A program made the translations under genes and the position numbers. The notes below the pieces were generated by a model that was not told where the DNA came from, did not search any database, and was given only the letters and a program-made list of their open reading frames with translations. Below, one piece after another: positions 45,389-54,865 of a DNA stretch of 64,000 bases. The stretch's first letter is position 1, and the number at the start of each line of letters is the position of its first letter. This stretch comes from Streptomyces endocoffeicus (lineage in GTDB: Bacteria > Actinomycetota > Actinomycetes > Streptomycetales > Streptomycetaceae), in contig NZ_JAERRG010000001.1 in assembly GCF_016741935.1 (NCBI RefSeq), positions 1,984,001-2,048,000 on the forward strand, read 5' to 3'.

Positions 45389-48300
45389 TCATCCCCCGGT
45401 GGCCGCCACCTCCTCGGCCAGGATCGCCACGGTGCGCCGGATGTCGTCCTCACGGTGCTCGCTGGTGACGAAGAACCGCAGCCTGGCGAGCCCCTCCTCC
45501 ACGGCGGGGTGGAAGATCGGATCGGCGATCACACCGCGGTCGAACAGCCGGTCCACGATGTGCAGGGTCCTCGCCGAGTCGCCGAGGAGACACGGCACGA
45601 TCGGGGTGTGGGCGCTGGTGCCCGTCGCCAGACCGGCCGAGCCGGCCAGGCCCAGGAAGAGCTCCGCGTTGCGCCGCAGCGCGCGCACCCGGTGGGGCTC
45701 GGCGACGATCAGCTCGGTGGCGGCCAGCGCCGCGGCCGCGTTGGCCGGGGTCAGGCCGACGCTGTAGACGAAGCCCGGCAGTGTGTGCCGCAGCCACCGC
45801 ACCATCCGGGCCGAGCCGCCGAGATAGCCCCCGCAGCTGGCGAACGTCTTGGACAGGGTGCCCATCCACAGGTCCACATCGGTCCGGTCGACGCCGAAGA
45901 ACTCGCCGACGCCACGGCCGCGTTGGCCCACGGTGCCGATGCTGTGCGCCTCGTCGACCATCAGCAGGGCGCCGTAGCGCCGCTTCAGCTCGATCATGGC
46001 GGGCAGGTCCACCAGGTCGCCGTCCATGCTGTAGGCGCCCTCGACGACGATCAGCACGCGTCGGAACCGGGACCGGTTGCGCCGCAGGGTGTCCTCCAGC
46101 GCGCCGATGTCGTTGTGGGCGAACGGGCGCCGTGCCGCCCCGGACAGCGCGCAGCCCTGGAGGATGCTGTCGTGGGCGAGCGCGTCGTGCACCACCAGGT
46201 CCCGCGCGCCGACGAGGTGCCCGATCGCGGTGACGTTGGTGGCGTGGCCGCTCACCAGCGCCAGGCAGTCCGCGGTGCCGAGGAAGTCGGCCAGCGCCCG
46301 CTCCAGCCGTACGGTCAGGTCCCGTTCACCGGAGAGCACCCGGCTCGCCGAGACCGAGGTCCCGTACCGGTCCACCGCCTGGTGCACGGCCTCGTTGACC
46401 GCCGGATGGCCGGAGAGCCCCAGGTAGTTGTAGCTGCCGAAGGACAGATACGGCCTTTCGTCGATCATGGTCGTATCGCGGATGGTGCCCTGGTGGACAC
46501 GGAAGTACGGGAAGCCCGCGCCGCTGCCCGTGATCGTGCTCAGGCGCTCCTCGAACTGCCGCACCTCGGGGAAGTCATCGGCGCACGCGGTCGCCGCGTC
46601 CCAGTCCCCCCGTGTCTCCCGGGGCGGTGGCTCACCGAGGACGGGCGCCCCGGTGAGATGCGGATCGACCAGCCCGACCAGCCGTTCCACGGTGAGGTCG
46701 GGCGAGAAGATCTCCTCGGTGCGGAATCCCGGTATCCGTTTGCCGATGTTGACCTCGAGCTCCTGGAGCATCAGGGAGTCGAAGCCGAGGTCGGTCACCA
46801 GCTCCATCCGCTCGGCCAGATCGGCGAGCGGGAACACACCGGTCCGCGAGAGCTCTTCGAGCACGATGGTCGCGGCGGATCCGCCACCGGCCCGCGCGTC
46901 CACCGGCCCGGTCCGGCCCTCCCCCACTGCCGCGAGGGCGGGCGGGGCCTCCTCGGGGGCGCGCGCCGACTCGTCCACCGCCCAGTGGTGGCGCGGAGCG
47001 AGCGGGCTCGGTGGCAGGGTGCAGGGCGGTATGCGCTCCATCACCGGGCGGAGCCCCGCGCCGGTGACCGCCCGCTCGGCGAGCCGGGCCAGCGCGGCCG
47101 AGCGTTCCTCGGCGGGCAGCGAGCCCGGAGCGGGCACGGCGGCCTCCGGCTGCTCACCGGGTGGCACCGTGCCGGCCATCTGCCCCGGCCCGAGCTGCCC
47201 GGCGCGGCCGGCCGCCACGGCCTCGGCCGCTGCGGTCAGCTTGGTGACGGCGTCGGCGGTGTCCTCGGCCACCAGGGCGAGGCGTTCGGCGAGCGGAGCC
47301 CGGCGGGCCAGGGTGTCCGCCACCCCGGCCAGCGGCGGCCGGTCCTCGGCGAGGGTGTCGGCCAGCTCCCGGGCGTAACGGACCAGCCCGGCCCGGTCGC
47401 GGGCGCTGAGCACCAGCAGCCGCGGCCCCTCGTCCGGTGCGGGACGGGCCGGTGCGGTGGCGCACTCCTCGACCACCAGATGGACACCGGTGCCGCCGAA
47501 GCCGAAGGCGCTCACCCCGGCCCGGCGCGGCTGCCCGGACTCCGGCCATACGGTCGGCTTCGTCGGAATGGTCAGCCGCGCGGCCTCGAGCCCGGAGCGG
47601 TCGGCGAGATCGAACTCCGGCTGTGGCGGTATCACTCCCCGGTGCACGGCCAGCACGGTCTTGACGAGCCCGGCCATCCCGGCGGCGTTGAGCGCGTGTC
47701 CGACCACCGCCTTCACCGCGCCGAGGAACGCGGGCGCGCCCCGCTCGCCCCGCAGTTCGCCCAGGACGCCGACCTCGACCGGATCGCCGACGGTGGTCCC
47801 GGTGCCGTGTGCCTCGAGGTAGCCCACCGCGTCCGGGGTCAGATCGGCGTCGCGGTAGGCCCGGCGCAGGGCCCTGAGCTGACCGGCCGCCTGGGGGTGC
47901 ATTCCGCCCTGTACGGTCCCGTCGTTGGCCGTGCCCACACCCCGTATCACCGCGTAGACCCGGTCGCCCGCGGCCAGCGCGTCGGCCAGGGGGCGCAGCG
48001 CCAGGACCCCGGCGCCCTCCCCCAGGACGAAGCCATCGGCCTCCGCGCCGAACGGCAGGCATCTGCCGCTGCGCGAGATGGCGCCGATCCGGCACAGCCC
48101 CACCAGCAGATCGGGGGCGAGGATCAGCTGGGCGCCGCCCGCGAGGGCGATGCGGCAGCGGCCCGCGCGCAGTGCGAACACGGCGTTGGCCACGGCCATG
48201 AGGCCACCGGAGCACGCCGAGTCCAGCGCATAGCTCTCGCCGTGCAGATCGAAGACCGAACTGACGGTGTTCGGCCCCATGTTGAGCAGGAGTCCGGCCA

Positions 48301-48826
48301 CGGACGAGCCGTGCAGCCCGTCCACCGCGCGGACCGTCTCCGGCCACTGGGGATCGGTGGCCCGCGCCCCGAACTCACCGCCGGTCAGCTGGCGCATCCG
48401 GATGCGCATGGTGGTGATCTCGCGATAGCCGCTCTCGGTGAGCGCCGTGATCACCGAGGTCTCCTCGCGGTCGAAGTCCTCGGCCTCCCATCCGGCGTCC
48501 TGGATGGCCTCACGGGTCAGGTCGATCAGCAGCCGCCCTTGCGGGTCCATCGATCTGGCCCGGCGTGGCGGGATGCCGTAGTGCGCCGCGTCGAAGTGGC
48601 CCACGTCCGGCAGCAGCGCCATGGTGTCCGTATAGGTCGAGGATGTGTCGCGTAAGTTGTCGCTGAGGAAGGTGGCGGTGCGCCATCTCGAGTCCGGGAC
48701 GGTGGCGAACTGCGCCCTCGGTTCGTTGAGCAGCCGCCAGTACTGGTTGACGTTCCGCGCCCCCGGGAACCGGCAGGCCATTCCCACGATCGCGACGTCA
48801 TCGCGCCGCGTTCCGCTTGTGCCCAC
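45389..48826 (-). CDS. KS-ACP-alpha-oxoamine synthase polyketide megaenzyme without AT
   Basis: A 1145-residue multidomain enzyme. The ketosynthase (about 10-455) has Cys205 (LDSACSGGLM), His340 (EAHGTGTT) and His377 (VKAVVGHALNAAG). Residues about 468-620 keep the usual KS-to-AT linker (LLVLSARDRAGLVRYARELAD) and a post-AT-like stretch (PPSPLAPRHHWAVD), but the acyltransferase between them is absent. A carrier domain follows with Ser684 in DLGFDSLMLQ. From about 790 is a PLP-dependent alpha-oxoamine synthase (FGSYNYLGLSGHP, VDEAHSIGTVG, Lys993 in TLSKTFASCGGY). Predicted chemistry: extend or load an acyl chain on ACP, then release by condensation with an amino acid to an alpha-amino ketone. 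AAGGA supports GTG 48826. Confidence 0.9.
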   Translation of the reverse strand: MGTSGTRRDDVAIVGMACRFPGARNVNQYWRLLNEPRAQFATVPDSRWRTATFLSDNLRDTSSTYTDTMALLPDVGHFDAAHYGIPPRRARSMDPQGRLLIDLTREAIQDAGWEAEDFDREETSVITALTESGYREITTMRIRMRQLTGGEFGARATDPQWPETVRAVDGLHGSSVAGLLLNMGPNTVSSVFDLHGESYALDSACSGGLMAVANAVFALRAGRCRIALAGGAQLILAPDLLVGLCRIGAISRSGRCLPFGAEADGFVLGEGAGVLALRPLADALAAGDRVYAVIRGVGTANDGTVQGGMHPQAAGQLRALRRAYRDADLTPDAVGYLEAHGTGTTVGDPVEVGVLGELRGERGAPAFLGAVKAVVGHALNAAGMAGLVKTVLAVHRGVIPPQPEFDLADRSGLEAARLTIPTKPTVWPESGQPRRAGVSAFGFGGTGVHLVVEECATAPARPAPDEGPRLLVLSARDRAGLVRYARELADTLAEDRPPLAGVADTLARRAPLAERLALVAEDTADAVTKLTAAAEAVAAGRAGQLGPGQMAGTVPPGEQPEAAVPAPGSLPAEERSAALARLAERAVTGAGLRPVMERIPPCTLPPSPLAPRHHWAVDESARAPEEAPPALAAVGEGRTGPVDARAGGGSAATIVLEELSRTGVFPLADLAERMELVTDLGFDSLMLQELEVNIGKRIPGFRTEEIFSPDLTVERLVGLVDPHLTGAPVLGEPPPRETRGDWDAATACADDFPEVRQFEERLSTITGSGAGFPYFRVHQGTIRDTTMIDERPYLSFGSYNYLGLSGHPAVNEAVHQAVDRYGTSVSASRVLSGERDLTVRLERALADFLGTADCLALVSGHATNVTAIGHLVGARDLVVHDALAHDSILQGCALSGAARRPFAHNDIGALEDTLRRNRSRFRRVLIVVEGAYSMDGDLVDLPAMIELKRRYGALLMVDEAHSIGTVGQRGRGVGEFFGVDRTDVDLWMGTLSKTFASCGGYLGGSARMVRWLRHTLPGFVYSVGLTPANAAAALAATELIVAEPHRVRALRRNAELFLGLAGSAGLATGTSAHTPIVPCLLGDSARTLHIVDRLFDRGVIADPIFHPAVEEGLARLRFFVTSEHREDDIRRTVAILAEEVAATGG

Positions 48827-48852
48827 TGTGGATTCCTTCGCTCTCACGGCCG

Positions 48853-49794
48853 TCACCCGGCGGTGTCCAGTCGCTCGCGCCACCACTCCACCGTCGCCTT
48901 GACCTGCTCGTCGACGGGGGTGGCGCGCACCGCGAACTCGGCTTCGTAGGCGCTCGCGTCCATGATGAAGGGCCGGTCGAACTGGTACCGGACCTCCTTC
49001 AGCTCGCGGAGCAGCGGAGAGACCAGCGACGCGAGTGCCAGCACGGCCGACGGCAGCCCGCGCACCGCGACCGGCCCGGTCTCCGCCTGCGTGGCGAGGC
49101 GGCCCACCATCTCCCGGGTGGACAGCGCGGGCGCCGTCGGCACGTGCCAGGCCCTCCCCCAGGCCCGCTCCTCGCCCGCCACCTCGGCCAGGGCGGCGGC
49201 CACATCGGGGATATAGCTCCAGCTGTGCGGGGTGTCCGGGTCCCCGAGCGAGGAGACCGGCTTGCCGCGCAGCACACGTGGCACGACCCGCGCGGCCAGG
49301 TGCCCGCCGTCGGTCACCCCGGGCCCGAAGAAGTCCGACGCCCGCACCTCGACCGCCTTGATACGGCCCTGCTCATGGAGGTCTCGCGCCTGCTCCCACG
49401 CGGCGGCGCGCACCCGCCCCTTGGTGCCGGTGGCGGCGAGCGGCAGCTCCTCGGTCAGGGGGCCGTCCACCGGGCCGTACCCGTAGAGGTTGCCCAGCAT
49501 GACCAGGACCGCCCCGGTGGCCTCGGCGGTCGCGCAGAGCGACGAGACCAGGGGCGGCCATTCACTCGCCCAGCGGTGGTAGGGCGGTGCGCCACAGCTG
49601 TAGAGGGCGGCGGCGCCCCGCACGGCCTCGGTCAGTCGTTCGCTGTCCGTCGCGTCCAGCGCGACGTGCTCGATACCCGGTTCCGGGCTCCGGCCCGACC
49701 TGGTGATGACGCGTACCGTATGGCCCCTTTCGGCGAGCAGCCGAGCAGTGGCCGCCCCCGCGGGCCCGAATCCTATGACGACATGAAGGTTCAC
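48853..49794 (-). CDS. NAD-dependent epimerase/reductase-family protein
   Basis: A 313-residue extended SDR-type protein starting at GTG 49794. The coenzyme motif is non-standard but recognisable (VVIGFGPAGAATARLLAERGHTVRVITRS, residues about 4-33), followed by ALYSCGAPPYHRW and LVMLGNLYGYGPVDGPLTEELP. The canonical YxxxK is not clear; the Tyr of NLYGYG is in a similar place. The end of the gene is 26 bases before the PKS start, so it is probably in the same operon and acts on the PKS-AOS product, for instance reducing the amino ketone. Catalysis is inferred. Confidence 0.75.
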   Translation of the reverse strand: MNLHVVIGFGPAGAATARLLAERGHTVRVITRSGRSPEPGIEHVALDATDSERLTEAVRGAAALYSCGAPPYHRWASEWPPLVSSLCATAEATGAVLVMLGNLYGYGPVDGPLTEELPLAATGTKGRVRAAAWEQARDLHEQGRIKAVEVRASDFFGPGVTDGGHLAARVVPRVLRGKPVSSLGDPDTPHSWSYIPDVAAALAEVAGEERAWGRAWHVPTAPALSTREMVGRLATQAETGPVAVRGLPSAVLALASLVSPLLRELKEVRYQFDRPFIMDASAYEAEFAVRATPVDEQVKATVEWWRERLDTAG

Positions 49795-49860
49795 GCGCGC
49801 ACACTAGCGCGAGTATCCGTGGCTTTTGCGGCAGACGTTCCGATGGGCCGCTCACTCCGT

Positions 49861-51483
49861 TCACTCCGTTCGCCGGGAGGCGCCGGTTCCCGCTGACGGC
49901 AGGTAGCGCGGCGCCCGCCAGGCGTGCAGCCGGCGCTCCACCGCGGCGCCCAGCGACAACAACTCGGTGTCCTCGTGGTCACCGGCCATCAGGAGCACGC
50001 CCACGGGAAGCTCGTCCACGAACCCGGCGGGCACCGACAGGGACGGGTATCCGGCCACGGCCGCGGGGGTCGAGGACGGGATCACATCGTTGTCGCCGCG
50101 CGCGCAGTCGGTGGTCCAGGCGGGCGGGTTCGTCGGCGAGGCGATGGCGTCCAGGTGGTGGGTGGCCATGGTCTCGTCGAGGGAACGCCGTGCGAGGTCC
50201 TTCAACTCGGCGCGCATCGCCCGGTATTCGGGGTCGGTGGTGGGAGGTGCGGCAAGCGCCTGCTCGAACAGCTCCTGCCCTGCGAAGCAGGTCTGCTCCG
50301 CCGGGTGTGCGCGGTTGAATTCGATCAGCTCGGCGAGGTCGTGCGGCCCCTCGCGGGTGGCGAGGTAGGCGTCGATGTCCCGGTGGAACTCGCTCAGCAG
50401 CGCGGGGAATTCCAGCTCGGCCAGCCGGTCCTGGTACGGCGGCGTCACCTCGACGACCTCGGCTCCCGCCGCGCGCAGTCGCTGCGCGGTACGGGTCATC
50501 ACGGCGTCCACCTCGGGCCCGAGCGAGGGCAGCCGCCACAGGCCGATGCGCTTGCCGCGCAGACCGGGCGTCTCCGGGAGGGCGGCGGGATCGCCGCGGA
50601 GTGCGGTGCCGCTGAGCACCGAGAAGGTGAGCGCGGTGTCGATCACATTGCGCGCCATCGGCCCCGCGGTGTCCTGCTCGGCGGAGATCGGGACCACTCC
50701 GGACTGGCTGACGAGGCCGAGGCTGGGCTTGTGGCCGACCACCCCGTTCATCCCGGCCGGGCACACGATGGAGCCGTCGGTCTCGGTGCCGATCGCCACC
50801 TGCGCCAGCGACGCGGCGAGCGCGGCGCCCGAACCGGCGGACGAACCGCAGGGGTTGCGGTCCAGCACGTAGGGGTTGCTGGTCTGCCCGCCGACGGCGG
50901 ACCACCCCGAAGTCGGCTTCGCGGCACGGAAGTTGGCCCACTCGGACAGATTGGTCTTGCCGAGGATCACCGCCCCCGCGTGGCGCAGCCGTGTCACCAG
51001 GGCGGCGTCCGTGTCCGGCGGGCTTCCGGCCAGCGCCAGCGACCCGGCGGTCGTGGGCAGGTCGCGGGTGTTCACATTGTCCTTGAGGAGGACGGGGATG
51101 CCGTCGAGCGGGCCACGGGTGTGGCCGCGCCGATGCCTGGCGTCGCTGGCGGCCGCCTGCCGCAGGGCGGTGGGGTCGGTGCGCAGCACCGCGTGGATCG
51201 TGGGGTCGATGGCCTTGATCCGCCGCAGATAGGCGGTGGTCAGGGCCGACGAGGTCAGCGAACCGTTCGCCATTCGCGCCTGGAGTTCGGGGATCGTCAC
51301 CGTGTCGAGATCGACGCCGAGTTGGGCGGGGGAAGCGGCCGCCGATGCCGGCGACGGAATGCCACCGCCGGCATCGGCGGCCTCGGCGGCCTCGGCCCGT
51401 GATTGCGGTGCGCCCGCGCAGAGGGAGCCCGCCACCAGGGCGGCGACCAGCGTGGCAAGGCTCGGCTTCCTCATGGCGCTCAT
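49861..51483 (-). CDS. Secreted amidase-signature-family enzyme
   Basis: An amidase of ~540 residues. Sec signal (KPSLATLVAALVAGSLCAGAPQSRAEA), then the amidase signature domain: Lys of GIPVLLKDNVNTRDLPTTAGS, glycine/serine stretch NPCGSSAGSGAALAASLAQVAIGTETDGSIVCPA with the Ser-cisSer-Lys triad, and GVVGHKPSLGLVSQSGVVP. Four in-frame ATG codons lie at the start; I prefer 51483 (AGGAG ten bases upstream), the first ATG at 51501 has no ribosome site. It is 66 bases upstream of the reductase gene in the same direction. A secreted amidase could hydrolyse or release a product, but it may be unrelated to the cluster. Confidence 0.85.
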   Translation of the reverse strand: MSAMRKPSLATLVAALVAGSLCAGAPQSRAEAAEAADAGGGIPSPASAAASPAQLGVDLDTVTIPELQARMANGSLTSSALTTAYLRRIKAIDPTIHAVLRTDPTALRQAAASDARHRRGHTRGPLDGIPVLLKDNVNTRDLPTTAGSLALAGSPPDTDAALVTRLRHAGAVILGKTNLSEWANFRAAKPTSGWSAVGGQTSNPYVLDRNPCGSSAGSGAALAASLAQVAIGTETDGSIVCPAGMNGVVGHKPSLGLVSQSGVVPISAEQDTAGPMARNVIDTALTFSVLSGTALRGDPAALPETPGLRGKRIGLWRLPSLGPEVDAVMTRTAQRLRAAGAEVVEVTPPYQDRLAELEFPALLSEFHRDIDAYLATREGPHDLAELIEFNRAHPAEQTCFAGQELFEQALAAPPTTDPEYRAMRAELKDLARRSLDETMATHHLDAIASPTNPPAWTTDCARGDNDVIPSSTPAAVAGYPSLSVPAGFVDELPVGVLLMAGDHEDTELLSLGAAVERRLHAWRAPRYLPSAGTGASRRTE

Positions 51484-51591
51484 GACCCTCATGCTCCTCA
51501 TGAGGGTCAGCGCACTACAGCCCGGCGACCCGGCGCAAGGGCGTTACGCGCCGAGCTTCGGGCGCGGACGCCGACGGGTGTCCGGCGGATC

Positions 51592-52047
51592 TGTCCCCTC
51601 CCCGCCCCTTCCCGCTACCAAGGGCTTCGCCCCTGGACCCCGGAGTTTGGGGCGGAGCCCCGGTCCGGGGTCTGGAGCGCAACCCCGGGTCCGGGGTCCT
51701 GGGACGAAGCCCCAGTTTCGGGGTCTGGAGCACAGCCCCGGGTCCAGGGTCCTGGGACGAAGCCCCAGTTTCGGGGTCTGGAGCACAGCCCCAGTCCGAG
51801 CGCTGAGGACGGAGCCCCGGGTCCGGGGACCAGGGGCGAAGCCACACCTTCGGGCCCTGGAACACAGCCCCAGTCCGAGCCCTGGCGGCGGAGCCCCAGT
51901 CCGGGCTCTGGGGCGCGGCCCCGGGTCCGGGGGCCAGGGGCGGAGCCCCGGTTTCGGGGTGCTGGGGCGGAGTCCCGGGTTTTGGGGGCTGGGGCGGAGT
52001 CCCGGTTTTGGGAAGGGGCGGGGAGGGGAACGGCTCGCCGCAGGCGT
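51592..52047. repeat. Palindromic-unit repeat array with inverted ends (copy 2)
   Basis: Second copy of the same repeat family. The left end (51592-51614) and right end (52009-52031) share TCCCCTCCCCGCCCCTTCCC in inverted orientation; beyond the right end, CGCCGCAGGCGTC continues as in copy 1. The interior holds more than a dozen units of GGGGC(n)AGCCCC type, including a longer segment duplicated in tandem around 51690-51790 (unit about 56 bp, with GTCCTGGGACGAAGCCCCAG in each). It lies between the amidase 5' end and the P450 stop (52068), both on the minus strand, so here it does not separate convergent genes. Confidence 0.88.
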
Positions 52048-52067
52048 CGAGACCCGCCGAACACCCC

Positions 52068-53453
52068 CTAGCCTCGGCGCAGGCTCGCCAGGAAGCGCCA
52101 GAGCGCGGAGCGGGGCCGTTCCGGCTCGGCGGGGGCGGACGCGGCGGGCTCCGGCAGCGGGGCGGGCGCCGTGGCTCCGGCGGCCGGGGGCAGCGGGGCC
52201 TGCCGAGTCCGCATCCGGTACCGGACCGGGAAGGACTTCATGCCGCGTACATACGTGGACGAGCGCCACGGCAACTGGTCGACGGGCAGCCCGAGTTCGA
52301 AGTCACACCGTTCGAACAGCTTGCCCACCGCCGTGGTGACGATCATGTCGGCCAGCCCCCGGCCCGGGCACTGATGCGCCCCCGCGCCCCAGGCCAGATG
52401 GGCGCGCGAACTCACCGACGCGTCCTGACTGCCGGGCGGGGCGAACATCGGGTCGCCGTGCGCGGCGGCGATCGAGGGCACCACCACATCGCCCGCGGCG
52501 AGCCGGAAGTCCCCCAGGTCGGTGTCGACCGCGGGGAAGCGGAAGGTGAGGTTGACCCACGGCGGCGAGGCGATGTGCACGCGGTTGACCAGCTCCTCGA
52601 CCGGCCCCGCCATCAGTCCGGCCCGCGTCCCGGCCTCCCCGGCCAGCACCTCCAGCACGCTGTTGGTGATGGCGTGGCTGACCAGCTCCGACATGATGAC
52701 GATGATCGCGTAGAGCTCCAGGCCGATCTGCTCCACCGTCAGCGGGGGCTCGATGGCGAGCAGCCGGGTGGTCAGATCGTCACCGGGGTTCTGCCTCTTG
52801 TACGCCGCGAGTTCGGTCGTCGCGGCCACCAGCCGGCCCACGGCCGCGCCGGCGTCCGGACCGCCGTCCACCATGCGCCAGGAGTCCATGAACACGTCGT
52901 CGCCCTGGTCGACCGGGAAGCCGAACAGCCGGTTGACGGCCATCAGCGGCAGCGCCCGCGCGAACTGCGCGCCCAGGTCCACCCATCCGCTGTCGCCGCC
53001 GTCCGCGAAGAAGGTGATCAGCTCATCCGCGTGGCGGGAGACGGCGTTCGCCAGCTCCCAGGACTGGGGCGCGTCGGAGTCCTGGAAGGGGGCGAGTGCC
53101 TCCTCCACGGCGGCGCGTGTCGCCTTGTGCCGCTGGTCGTCCTGGACCAGCAGATGGCTGACCTGGTAGCCAGGCAGATGCGGCCAGTCGGACGGCACCC
53201 GGCCCTCGCTCAGCCACCGCCAGTGCTGGACGTCCTTCTTCCATGCGCTCTCGTCGCGCAGTACCTCCCGCACCTCGCGGTAGCCGAGCACCAGCCAGAC
53301 CGGCACCCCGTGCAGATCGACGGGTGCCACCGGCCCGTACCGGGCCCGCAGGCGTGCGTAGACCGCGGCGGGCCGGGTCTCGAAGTCCCGTGTCATCAGC
53401 GGCTCGACCGCCAGGGACTCCAGCTCGGACGGCGCGGAGGCAGGAAAGTGCAT
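52068..53453 (-). CDS. Cytochrome P450 with atypical core motifs
   Basis: A 461-residue P450, ATG 53453. The haem motif is HLAWGAGAHQCPGRGLA (Cys362), with Trp in place of the usual Phe. The K-helix normally has ExxR; here it reads EELVNRV, so the Arg is one residue displaced. The I-helix (ELYAIIVIMSELVSHAITNS) lacks the acid-Thr pair used in oxygen activation. A ~50-residue Pro/Ala-rich tail ends the protein. These departures recall the CYP157 group, which is associated with conservons. It is located between the repeat array and the ABC-importer operon. Whether it is catalytic or part of the PKS-AOS cluster is uncertain. Confidence 0.85.
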   Translation of the reverse strand: MHFPASAPSELESLAVEPLMTRDFETRPAAVYARLRARYGPVAPVDLHGVPVWLVLGYREVREVLRDESAWKKDVQHWRWLSEGRVPSDWPHLPGYQVSHLLVQDDQRHKATRAAVEEALAPFQDSDAPQSWELANAVSRHADELITFFADGGDSGWVDLGAQFARALPLMAVNRLFGFPVDQGDDVFMDSWRMVDGGPDAGAAVGRLVAATTELAAYKRQNPGDDLTTRLLAIEPPLTVEQIGLELYAIIVIMSELVSHAITNSVLEVLAGEAGTRAGLMAGPVEELVNRVHIASPPWVNLTFRFPAVDTDLGDFRLAAGDVVVPSIAAAHGDPMFAPPGSQDASVSSRAHLAWGAGAHQCPGRGLADMIVTTAVGKLFERCDFELGLPVDQLPWRSSTYVRGMKSFPVRYRMRTRQAPLPPAAGATAPAPLPEPAASAPAEPERPRSALWRFLASLRRG

Positions 53454-53666
53454 TTCGGTGTCCTTAGTGCGACAGCTGGGCCATTCCGGCCGGGCCGCGG
53501 GTCCGTGTGGGGGAAAGCCACACGGCATGTGACGCGCGGCACGGAGCGAGAGTCGGCCCGCTACGGCGCAGGCCACACTAGCGGCCGTTCGGCGGGCTGA
53601 ACAGCGTGGCCGATCTGCGGGGCCAATCTGCGGGGCCGATCTCCGTGATCCAGCGGATGGCGCGCG

Positions 53667-54821
53667 TCAGGGCTTGTGGCCGACCGCCTCCGCGTAGAAC
53701 GAGCGGTCCACGACCTTGTCCTCGGGCAGTGGGTCGCCCTCGACCACCCCGGCGGTGGCGTACGCCTTCTGCAGGCGGTTCACGGTGCCCGCGCGAATCT
53801 CCCAGTCCATGCGCAGCGACGGCACGGCGGCCAGGATGTCCGGCTCGGTCTTGAGCGCGTCGCCGAGGTCGTCGAGGAATGCCTTGTCCTTCTTGTAGTC
53901 CCCGGCGAAGTAGGTGTTGACGGTGCGGATGTAGGCGCGCAGGAACGCCACCCCCGCGTCCGGGTCCCCGGTCAGCAGATCGGGTCCGAACAGCAGCCCG
54001 CCGAGCGGTTCGCCCCGCGGCTGACCGCCGAGGAAGGCGTAGCCCGCGTCGCCGTCCACCTGGCGCCACACCGGGTCGAGCAGCCAGGCCGCGTCCACTC
54101 CGCCGTTCTTCAGCGAGGCGAGGACCTCGGCGGGGCCGAGCTGCTGGAAGCGGACGCTGTCCACATCGGCCTTGTGTGCGGCGAGCACCTTCTCCATCGG
54201 GTAGGTGATGACCGAGCCCTTGCCGATGAGGGTGCCGACCGTACGGTCCTTGAGGCTGACCCCGCCCGCCGTCTCGCCCGGCCGCAGCCTGGCCCAGAAT
54301 CCGCTCCTGGAGCCGGGCGCGGGCGTGAAGTTGCCGGCGACCCAGCGAATGTCGAACCCCTGCCGGATGCCGTTGAGCACGGCGGCCTCCGGCGCCGCGT
54401 ACTGGACGTCGATATCGCCCTTGGCGAGCAGCGGAAGCGCGTCCGGGGTGGGCAGCAGCTTCACTTCGACGTCGAGCTTCTCCTTGCTGAATTCGCCCTT
54501 GGCCACGCCGATCCGCAGGGGCGCCAGATACTCGGCGGTCAGCGTGGAGGCGGAGACGACGACCTTCGTCTTCTTCTTGAGCGGCTTCGGCGCGGGCGCG
54601 CCGGGTACGCAACGGGCGGGCCCGCGGGCGGCGGACAGGTCGGAGGGGTCGGTCCAGCCCTTGGCGCAGCCCGCGACGGGGGTGATCGGGCGGGGCTTGC
54701 CCCGCGAGTCCGGGCCCGCCGAGTCCGAGGTCTGTGCGTCGCAGGCGGCGAGGGAGCCGAGGACGCCCAACAGGGTCACGCCCGTGAGCAGGGCGCGGGC
54801 GAGGGAGGGTGTCCGTGCCAT
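53667..54821 (-). CDS. Sulfonate/nitrate-type ABC importer binding lipoprotein
   Basis: A 384-residue lipoprotein. Signal peptide with lipobox SLAAC (about Cys27), a ~60-residue Pro/Ser/Lys linker, then the SsuA/TauA/NMT1-type fold: TKVVVSASTLTAEYLAPLRIGVAKGEFSKEKLDVEVKLLPTPDALPLLAKGDIDVQYA, ADVDSVRFQQLGPAEVLASLKNGGVDAAWLLDP. GGAAGG lies eight bases before ATG 54821. It is the third gene of the leftward operon after the ATPase and permease. Ligands of this class include sulfonates, nitrate and pyrimidine precursors; not resolvable from sequence. Confidence 0.87.
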   Translation of the reverse strand: MARTPSLARALLTGVTLLGVLGSLAACDAQTSDSAGPDSRGKPRPITPVAGCAKGWTDPSDLSAARGPARCVPGAPAPKPLKKKTKVVVSASTLTAEYLAPLRIGVAKGEFSKEKLDVEVKLLPTPDALPLLAKGDIDVQYAAPEAAVLNGIRQGFDIRWVAGNFTPAPGSRSGFWARLRPGETAGGVSLKDRTVGTLIGKGSVITYPMEKVLAAHKADVDSVRFQQLGPAEVLASLKNGGVDAAWLLDPVWRQVDGDAGYAFLGGQPRGEPLGGLLFGPDLLTGDPDAGVAFLRAYIRTVNTYFAGDYKKDKAFLDDLGDALKTEPDILAAVPSLRMDWEIRAGTVNRLQKAYATAGVVEGDPLPEDKVVDRSFYAEAVGHKP

Positions 54822-54865
54822 GGGTGCCGCCTTCCGGGGGCCGGGGGCCGGAGCCGAGGTGGGGG

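Noticed and set aside
45380..48655. Open frame of 1091 codons opposite the PKS gene
   Set aside because: Antisense of the KS-ACP-AOS gene, whose catalytic motifs are all on the minus strand.
51592..52047. Possible CRISPR array
   Set aside because: Units are degenerate and contiguous, with no unique spacers of constant length and no cas genes nearby.
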